NCBI GenBank assembly: GCA_946406115.1
Contig: OX291553.1
Coordinates: forward strand, 14,513,001 to 14,577,000
Source: Apoda limacodes
Lineage: Eukaryota > Arthropoda > Insecta > Lepidoptera > Limacodidae
DNA: 64,000 nucleotides
Direction: 5' to 3'
Shown: positions 24,660 to 34,500 of the stretch, in pieces
Layout of the letters: every line of letters starts with the position of its first letter
How positions within the stretch are numbered: the first letter of the stretch is position 1
The notes under the pieces: generated by a model
Databases searched by the model: none
What the model was told of the DNA's origin: nothing
What the model saw: the letters and a program-made list of their open reading frames with translations, nothing else
Made by a program: the position numbers and the translations under genes

Positions 24660-24870
24660 CAGGCGCCACGTAAGATGAAACTTGTTACACCACGTGTTTA
24701 TAGGTCCCTTACGCAAAGGGGCGAAGGGCCAGGGCGAGGTACGGTGACAGCGCATGCGCCGTAGTTGCCTCAACTTAATAAACGTCGGTATAATTCTTAT
24801 GAGTGACTGTACAGCTGCGCAAATACCCCACTTATACCACTCGCCAAGTCTCATCTTACATGGCGCTTAC
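24660..24870. mobile_element. MITE with about 25-bp terminal inverted repeats
   Basis: Left end AGGCGCCACGTAAGATGAAA. The right end reads in reverse complement AAGCGCCATGTAAGATGAGA. The interior is GC-rich (AAGGGGCGAAGGGCCAGGGC, GCGCATGCGCCG), unlike the AT-rich flanks. The minus-strand ORF 24854-24648 spans it and is not a gene. Confidence 0.7.
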
Positions 24871-25137
24871 TATACACGAAGTCCGCTAATTAGTTTTACA
24901 AATTTGTAGACGAAGAGCGCGTCCTTTTAGCAGCGCTTAATATATCAAAATGCTTCGAACTGTACTGTACCTATTGACGTAATATAAAATTAATTACGAA
25001 GGATAAGTGATTTTGAATTCAATAAAATTTCGAAAACCTAATTTAGCTTCAAGAGTAGGTAAGCTAGATAGAGTTTTTTATGTGAAATGTGATAAATGAA
25101 ACACTGAAAGAAAATATGAACCATTTTAATGTTATCT

Positions 25138-25143
25138 TTTATT
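25138..25143 (-). terminator. Candidate poly(A) signal of the DIP-like gene
   Basis: AATAAA on the minus strand, about 350 nt past the TGA at 25489. It is the first canonical hexamer I find downstream of the stop in that orientation. In this AT-rich DNA such hexamers occur by chance, so this is only a candidate end of the 3' UTR. Confidence 0.3.
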
Positions 25144-25488
25144 ACAAGAAACAAACAAAACCTAGAAATAACAGTCCGAATAAAAGTTTTCAGAACTGTT
25201 TGATTCTAATATTGTACTGAATTTCACTTTTACAATTTAAACGAAATTTTTACGAATCATAAAATATTGCCAACCCTTAATAAATCTACATAACTTAATC
25301 ATAAAACTAATGGTAATCTACTATTAGTGACGATTATACAAAAAGGTGAAAACATTACTTCAATTATACTGAAATGAAACATTCTCATGATATTGTTAGT
25401 TACAGTATACTAGAAGATATTTCAGTCTTTTAAGCATTAATACATATGTTTATGATATGCTATGGCATTAAATGACAGCCCAACAATG

Positions 25489-25598
25489 TCACAAGTAAAG
25501 CGTAGCAATATTAAGAGATATAGCTAAAAATGATAAATAAAAATGATTCTGTTTGAAGATGTTAGTATTAGCTTTGTTGGGGTCCAGTAACCTGAAAT
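25489..25598 (-). CDS. DIP-like gene exon 9: C-terminal GPI-type tail
   Basis: After TTTTTATTATTAG the exon reads residues 332-367: DFRLLDPNKANTNIFKQN, then HFYLSFLAISLNIATLYL and TGA at 25489. Small or polar residues around N342-N344 are followed by about 17 hydrophobic residues at the very C-terminus, the layout of a GPI-attachment signal. A second AG seven bases downstream (start 25591) would be out of this frame and give a short tail ending at 25524. The upstream AG was preferred because only it yields the hydrophobic tail. The acceptor tract appears to be the tail of a SINE. Confidence 0.68.
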
Positions 25599-28500
25599 CT
25601 AATAATAAAAATATTTGTATTTTATTTAAAATAAATAAAAAATAAAATAAATATTTATATTATATATGGCCCCAAAGTAAGCATCGCTTGTGTAATGGAT
25701 ACCAGACAACGGATACAAATACATAAATATTACTTTTTTTGTAAATACACATATCTCATATTTCAATGCACCCAGGCCCAAGACAAACACAAATGTTTAT
25801 CACATAAATGTTTGTCTAGTGCGGGAATCGAACCCACAACCTCTGCACATGAGCCGGCCACACTACCAACTAGGCTGCGAAGCAGTCATTGAGTTGTCTT
25901 TAAGAGAGTTATCCTTAATTTCCTCCGCGTGTTACACGCAAACGAATTTTGACCTTTTTCTGACTTTTACTTTTAATCAAAAACAGTGAAATTTTGTAGT
26001 CATCATTTGTATCCAATAACTATAAATGGTGATACTATTTTATAGACACGATGTGTATCCAGTATTTATGTCGATAGTTTTTTGTAGACACCATCTTTAT
26101 TCAATATTTTTGTCAATTTTTTTTTGCAGCCATCATCTGTATCCGATATCAATGTCGATAGTTTTTGTAGATGTCATCAGTATCCAATATCTATATCAAT
26201 TGATTTTTTCCAAAAACCTAAGAAGTATTTTTAACTTTGAAATATTAAATGAGCCCGTCTTTATTAACCGTTGCTGAGACCGTGCATTGTGTATGACTTT
26301 CAACCTATATGTATGTACTTACAAAACTGGCACACCTACATATTATTTATTCTTGGATTATGCAAACAAAATTTAATTGAATCAATAAATAGCTAAGAGA
26401 AATAGAATCAACGTCTACTTTTCGTTTTACATACAATCTTCGTTTATATGTAGCTCGCTGTCGGGAATATATTCTTAACACTGTGATTGTGGCACATTAT
26501 TTGCGAATTTTACTGCAATTTAAAATTTGAAACAAAGATATCAACATACACGAGAATGAAAAAAATAAATACAATAAAAAATTAATTTTTGTTTCATTAA
26601 TATAATAAATAAAGAAGAGGGTTCCTGACGTCCACTAGTGGCGCCACCGTTAATTTTTATTTCATACTCGACTGACGCGAATTTCAAGAATGTGCTTCTA
26701 CAGAAATATAAAGCAAGTTATAAGCTATTTTTGAAACAAAATGTACTATTTCTAGGATAAATATGCGAGTTGTAGATAACATATCTGCTAAAAGTGGGCG
26801 TTTTTAGCAGATATGCTATATACAACTCGCAGATTTTATAGACTCGTAACAAGGTTTAAAATATAGCTTAAAATCGTTAATTTTTTTCTGTATACAGCAC
26901 ATTTTTTAAATTAGCTTTGTACAATAAATTTTTACAAGTTAATTTTTTTCTGTATACAGCACATTTTTTAAATTAGCTTTGTACAAAAAGAAAATTTAAA
27001 ATACCATAAGCGGTGCTAGCGTACAGCAGGCCTTTTAAATTCTTTATACGTTATTTTTATGACACAAAAATTATGCTACCTAGGTATATTTTTAAAGATT
27101 TTTATGTCACTTTATGTCAGTTAGCGGGGCTAGTTAGCAGAGGTAACGCTCTTAATGCACAAATTTATACTATTTTCTAATATATCTAATAATTAACATA
27201 GTATATTTAAGATGTTTGGTAGATTAGGAAATAGGAAAAAAGTCTATTATGAAAGAATACTAAGGTTTTGATAGATTTGAAACAGTCAAAAATATTTCAT
27301 AAAAAAACTGAATTTTAAACGAACCATACCTTGGTTTTCGATCGAAGTACTATCAGAAGACAAATCAGCAGCAGTATCAAATTTTTGAACAGCTATAAAA
27401 AAAGACATATTTGTTTAAATTAACAAAAACAGTAGATACTTAAGGCTGCAGTCCTGCTGTGCGCGACATGTATGTTAGTCGTAATAAGTGAGGATTTTAG
27501 ATAGTTTTTAACAATTACTAATAAAAGATTTTAATTCTATTTTCGTTTTTTACATCACATAACACTTCTAGTTGACCTTCTTTATTCAGTCTTTGCAGTT
27601 TCTTGTTTCAGACGAAATTTAGTAAAAAAAAAACAAGTATTTTTTCGATCAAAATAACGGAAAATTGGAATAATTATAGTATCTTAATGAAATTTGTAGA
27701 ACGTTCACTTATTCTCAACAGTGTTCATACAGAAGTGTTATGTGATGTAATAAAAAGAAAATAGAATTAATACCTTTTTTTAGTAATCTTAAATCATTAC
27801 CAATTACTTACCACTAAAATTATATGTCGTGCACAGCTAGACCTAGCCTACTATACCTAAATTTCTAAAGTAGCTTTTCTTTTAACGGTTCTGGTAAATG
27901 ATTGATTATTGTTTGTTTTTTTTATGACTGTATGTTTTATTATTTATTTTATAATTTTTAAGTTTATTTGATAAAAATGGCTTGTCAGCCGTAACTTTCA
28001 GTACTGTAGTACTGCACTTGTACACTGTACAACAAAACAATGTTGAAGAGTAGAAATGCCAATTATTTAAATTTGCAAAAATTCAAAACAAAAAATAGAA
28101 ACTTCATAATTAAAAGCCTTCCACAATAAATAATAAAATAAAGGTGAATTGCATTAGAATCGCAGGATCAATGCCCGACCCACTTAAAATTAGCACAAAA
28201 TGTTTTAAATAAAGTTGGAAGCTTAAGCCCAGAACTTATTTATTACTTACGATATACTTTAATAGAGGCTTCGGTGTCACCCAAAGAATTTTTCGAAACA
28301 CATTTATAAGTTCCATAGTCAGAGTTTGAAACATTTCTTATGGACAGTCGCAGAATGGTTAGATCTGTTTTTTGTGAACCCATGCCTTCTGTAATGTTAA
28401 AAATCACCATAGATCAGCTGTTATTTGTAATTACTGACATTAATGCAGATAAAGTACAATGTGTAATTTTACTCTCAGCAGTTTGAAAACCCAAGGCATG

Positions 28501-31500
28501 GGGTATTTCGACTCAAATGCCATATTATGAAATTAAAGTTTCGTAAGGTTTTAAAACTGTTAAAAATTGTAGCAGGTTCCATACAAATTTGCACATTATC
28601 CTTTAAAAATTTATCACAAGATGAATTTAAACAACACACCCATAAAAATATGGTCTATAATAGAGAAACTTTTAGTCATACAGAACCTTTCAATACAGTT
28701 GATATTTAATTAATATAGCTTTGTTCGCAACCATTGTTTAGGTACAAAATTAAATCAATTATCTAATAAAATTTGGTTAATTTAGCCTCAAAACAAATGT
28801 TAAGAAACCAACAATACTAATAAAGAGAGTACCTTTGCAAGTTTGTTTTATTTGTTTATATGTAGTTTTGAAAACTACTCGAACAAGTAGGTATAAATAA
28901 TTCAACTGTAGAAAAAAGTCGCTAGTGTAATATAAAACAATCATTTTACCAGCAGGGATTATCGCTCCATTTTCTGTTTTCCAATAATTTATCGGTTTTG
29001 GTAATGCTTGAGTTTCACATTCTAAGACTATATTTGAGCCTAGTATGGCTCCTACTAATTGGTTTCTTAATGTTACTACCGGTGCAACTGAAAATATTTT
29101 TTTTATTATTTACAAAATTTGGTTTCACATTTTATAAAAATTATTGGTTTGACATTTTGTGAACATGGTACAGATTAACTTACAAGCAACTGTCACAATA
29201 ATTCGCTTGCTGACGGTTGGTGGTATTCCGTTTGAAGCAATACAGAGGTATGCACCAGCATGCTGTCTCTCAACTCTGTTAATCTTTAGTGTTGGTCCTT
29301 CCACATATGTCACTTTAAAATTGTGAAATAAAAAAAAATATGACTTAAACAGTTTATAATAGGTTTTTTAAAACATTTAAAGACAAAATGCGGCAAATGT
29401 CATAATCCAAAAAAACATAATCTCGTATGATGCCGATCATCGATTATTAATTCAAATTGAAAAGTACTGACTGTCCTTCTTTTCCTTTTTTTAGTATTAA
29501 TTTTAACTCTAATTGGGATCGGGGGTTAAAAGTTACTTCAGGACATCAAGATTATGGTTTTAAAACCTAAACTCCTGCGAATCTATGTAATCTCGTAACG
29601 TTACGTGCTGCAGCGTATGTGATTTTATATTTTGATATTTCTTCAGATGGTATATACTTTTAAGTAATATGAGTTGTAAGATTTATTATAAAGGTCAAAA
29701 AAGTTGATTTCTATATTTTGCATATGCATTTTTGAAACATAAAAATTATAACCTTCATTGATGTAAAGAACATGATGTATTTACTTTTATTAGGGGGTCA
29801 CACCCCCGATACCAGTTGTGTTGCCCTTTTTAGGGACACCAGCTAAGGGTTAAGATTTATAATTTAGTAGCTGGGCAGTCACGATCACAATTTTTCAGAA
29901 CCATATATGACAACTTTCATAACAAATATACCTTGATTATCATCTGATATGGCTATAATTTCAGAATGCTCTCTCCGCCATGAAATCTGCGGGTGCGGTG
30001 AACCGGTCACTTTACAGGTCAAGGTTACCGATGATCCTTCCTGTACTGTTTGGTCAGGGCTAGTGCCATGATCTAGGATGTCAGGCGGAACTGGTAAATA
30101 ACAAAAAGACAGTTTTTTACTACGAAAACCTAAAATATGACGAGATTGAGTGAAACATTGAAATTATTGAATCATGAGCTACATAAGTCGAAAATAACCT
30201 TTTATGCCAACCAGCTGGAATTTATTGCAAATTAAAATTGCTTTCTTCAGTACATAATAGATGTCCTTTATGACCATCACACCACCATATCACCATATGT
30301 ATATTAAACTATTTATATATGTCGGCGGCCGATCGTAAAATCCGGTAGATCACGATATACGCTTCATGCAGACATCATCTTGTGATAGCCTGTCTAGCGA
30401 GCATTAAAGGTTAATTAACATTTTCTTACCAACAATATCCAAAAATGCTGTTTGGCTTTTCATAGGGTCGGTATTGATCTGACACATGTACCAGCCCTTG
30501 TCGGTCTCCCGCAGCTCCCTGATGTGCAGAAACCAGGTGCGGTGGTCGCTATGAGTGACTCCCACTCTGCGGCTCCGTGATATCATGTGAGTGTGGATTG
30601 TTAGAATTGTCTGCGTGTCGACTCTTAGCCATGCAACCTGTTCGGGTTTAAAGGGAAGCTGCTTATTATAACTTGCCAAAATGTAATACAATAACCTACA
30701 GTTTTATATAGAGTACTCTTTTATCAAAAAAAGGGGTTCAGAATCGAAGTTCAATGACGATAATCATTGCTTATTATTTCTTAACCTTACCCATGAAACA
30801 TAATATTGGCCAAAACTCGGACCATAAGTTACTTTGTACGTACCAGGCGTTGGGCTAAAAGCTGCGCCGGCTGAAAACAATATCAGAATTCTAGAGCTGG
30901 AAGAGGAGTCTTTATAATTAGCTATGCGATCGATTGACCACGCCATTTTGGGTGGGGGTCGTTCAACCTAGTAGCATTTAAAATAAAAAAAACTGGTATA
31001 ATAAATAAGATACACATAGTTTAAAGAAGTACAATATAAACGCATGTAACAAAGACTAAAGAACATAGAATTAGGCGTAATAGGGGCGTGCCAGAAAACT
31101 CTTGTATAGTAGCCGATTAGAGATTTGTAGCGTCAGCTATTTTTAAAGTTAACCAACTTAGTAATTAGTTGAACTTTAACGAGCTAGTTAATTTAAAAAT
31201 ATACAATAACAATATGATATTTAGTGGTAGGGTGCGCTTTTTGCTGGAAGTACAGACAAAATTACGACATTTTAGTGTTGTCTAAACGTCCAGTAATGGT
31301 GGGGTGGATTATGTGCTAAGACTGCCGATAAAATTACAAGATGTTAGGGTTGTTTGAAGGATCAAAGCTGTTCGAGTAGGTTGTGTGCTGCAAGTGGTAA
31401 CAAAGTAACGACATGTTAGTTTTGTTTGAAGAACCAATGCCGTTCGAATGGGTTGTGTGTTGCTAGTTCTGACAAAGGTACGTTATGTTGTTTGAAGAAC

Positions 31501-34500
31501 CAATGTTTTTCAGGTGGGTTCTATGTTGCAAGTGCTGACAAAGTGTCGAGTAGATGTTGTTAATGTAGTGAAGTGATATCCAGTGCTGTTAAGATAGGTT
31601 TTGCGTTGCGACATGTTAGTATTGTTTGAAGAACCAATGCTGTTCGAATGGGTTTTGTGCTGCTAACGCTAACAAAGTTACGAAAAATTGTTTGAAGAAC
31701 CAATGCTGTTCGACTGGGTTTTGTGCTGCTAACGCTAACAAAGTTACGAAAAATTGTTTGAAGAACCAATGCTGTTCGACTGGGTTTTGTGCTGCTAACG
31801 CTAACAAAGTCACGACACGTTGTTCGAAGAACTAATGCTATTTGGGTGGGTTGTATACTGCTAATGCTGACAAAGTTACGAGTAGTTGTTGTTTATATTG
31901 TTTGAAGATCCAGTTGTGTTAAGATAGGTTTTGTGTTGTGACATGTTAGTATTGTTTGAAGAACCAATGCTGTTCGAATGAGTTTTGTGCTGCTAACGCT
32001 AACAAAGTTACGACATGTTGTTTGAAGAACCAATGCTCTTTGGGTGGGTTGTGAACTGCTAATGCTGACAAAGTTACGAGCAGTTGTTGTTTGTGTTGTT
32101 TGAAGATCCAGTGGTGTTTAGATAGGTTATGTGTTGAAAGCCGCGACAAAGTTGCAACCTACCTTATATGTCGATAGATTATGTACTGTACAGGCAAGGA
32201 CAGCCTCTCGGCCAAGAGGTGCTGTAACATTCGCTATAGGACCACTAAACCCTGGTTCGTCTGAAAAACAGAAGTTTTTTCAGGTTAACTTTATTTTATT
32301 GGATTAAGGTTCTAAAGACACAATTTTATTCTTCATTGACATTTTGGTAGTCGAAAAGTTACTGTTCCCAGTTAGTATGCAGCTTAGGGCTAGGTTTAAG
32401 GAATGGTGTCACTCTCTCTGAAGAGGGTACCAGGGGTTTACTCACCGCCAAGGATAAATGTCGTTTTTATTGCGCTTATCGTGATGCTGTCGCAAAACGG
32501 TAAATCTAAGTTTATTCTGAGACCAGATTCGGGTTCCGCATACTTGAATAAGTTCGTTGAATAACCTTTGACCCTCACAAATGTAGAAAACGTAAAAGAG
32601 ATGGGAAACAAAGGCCTAATATGTAGGAGTCTTCCTTTCAGAGCCTTAATTAAAAGAGTGCTCGGTTGTTTTAAGCCGATGCTAAACTAGAAAAGTACCT
32701 ACTCCTGACTCTCACTCTCAATGACAGTGCCTATCAGTATATGAGGTACACTAAAAGATTACCGGTCAACCGACCAGGGTAAAAACCATAGTGACAGTCA
32801 GAAGAGAGACGTTGGCCTGTTATTCGATGGATCTGATCTATCACACTTTTTGGGCACCACATGCGCAGATTTTTACGGAATAGAAATATCCTAGAGTGAT
32901 GTAAAAGTGTGAAGAGACGAGTGGTTATGGGATATGACTTAGAAGCTCACTTTTTGAGTCTAAACCTACATGTTATGAAGATTTACGGCATAAGGTCGTT
33001 GTACCACGAAATGTGGTCTTCGACGAAGTTCAAGGCAAGAAACCTGGCTAGTAGAGAGGCTTTTTGTTATACCACTAAGGTGGCAAACAAGCATGCGGCT
33101 TTCTCTTGAGCGGTAAGGGCTAAGTTAACATTAGTTTATTGCAGTGGTATTAAGGAAGACAAGAAAAACTTTTATTAATGATGTGTGTGTCCATCTCATA
33201 CGTACAAGTAGCGCTCTTAGAGAAGTCCAAGCGTGAGAAATCCAAATCCGGTCTAAGAATAAACTTGATATTTTTTGTTTATAGCGCCAGCAACACGATA
33301 AGCGTAGCAAGGATTACGCAGCCCCCATCACTCTTTCTGCAGGGGGTACCAATTCGGCACCAAACTTAGAGTGTAGGAATATTAACTGTATACAAAATTT
33401 TATTTCAGCAAAATGAAATGCAATGTTGGTCCAAATTTTGACCGTTTATCACTGCACTATAGACGATCATCATAAAAAAGACTACCTTTCTTAAAACACT
33501 CAATTAAACTTACACGTACATGTTGAACTGGGGTGTAAAATTATTTTTTGTGCAGGCCTCTTGAGGATTTTAGAAAATGTCTTCAAAAATTCGTTTTAGT
33601 ATACAAAATTACTTTTTCTCTAAAATGTTTCGTGTGTTTCTTAAAGAATTTGTACTTGTCCATCATAAAGTTTTATATAGTTGTAGCATTTCTGTGAATT
33701 AATTTATATTGTATAAGATTCAGTAGATAGTACATGTCTTCAATCGAATGTATATGTAAGAATGTAATTTTGACTTTTGGCTTTTAAAATGAAATAAAAA
33801 ACTGGATTTTCTATAATTGACGATAATAAAGCGTTATAATTTACAATGAAAATTGTTTTAAATAAAATCGGTATAAATTCTTATTCTACGGAGCCCTAAC
33901 TTAATTTGTGTACAACGCGTACTTGATCGATTTTTTTTATGATGAAATCAATACCCTACCTGTTTGTAATAAAAAACCGACCAAGTGCGAGTCGGACTCG
34001 CGTACGAAGGGTTCCGTACCATTAGCTATAAAAACGGCAAAAAAATCACATTTGCTGTATGGGAGCCCACCTTAAATATTTGTTTTATTTTAATTTAATT
34101 ATTTATTTTTAATGTGGATATATAACTAAATATTCTGCGAATATTTCAAGCGTCTACCTGTTGCCGTTATCAATATCGAACAAAAACGAGCAAAAAAATC
34201 GATTGTTGTATGGAAGCCCCCTTAAATATTTATTTTACTCTGTATTTGTTGTTATAGCGATAACAGAAATACATCTTTTGTGAAAATATCATTTGTCTAA
34301 CTATTACGTTTCATGAGATACAGCCTGGTGACAGACGGACAGACGGACGGACAGCGAAGTCTTAGTAATAGGGTCCCGTTTTGTATTGGGTACAGAACCC
34401 GGGTACGGAACCCTAAAAATAACATTTCTTTGTTAAGTTATTCCCTTAAAAAATTTCCTTAATTCATTTTATTTATAAAAAAATGGATATTTTTATATAG

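Noticed and set aside
25524..25591. Using the second AG (25591) as the main acceptor of exon 9
   Set aside because: It gives only a short tail ending FIYHF; the first AG yields a proper GPI-type C-terminus. Kept only as a possible alternative.
25695..25892. Plus-strand ORF and a tRNA-like sequence with a good box B
   Set aside because: The tRNA-like part is the head of a SINE: no acceptor-stem pairing is evident and SINE body and tail follow.
31560..32149. Repetitive cysteine-rich (plus) and Phe/Gln-rich (minus) ORFs of 65-69 codons
   Set aside because: Products of a 66-bp minisatellite whose period is a multiple of three. No start context or splice support.
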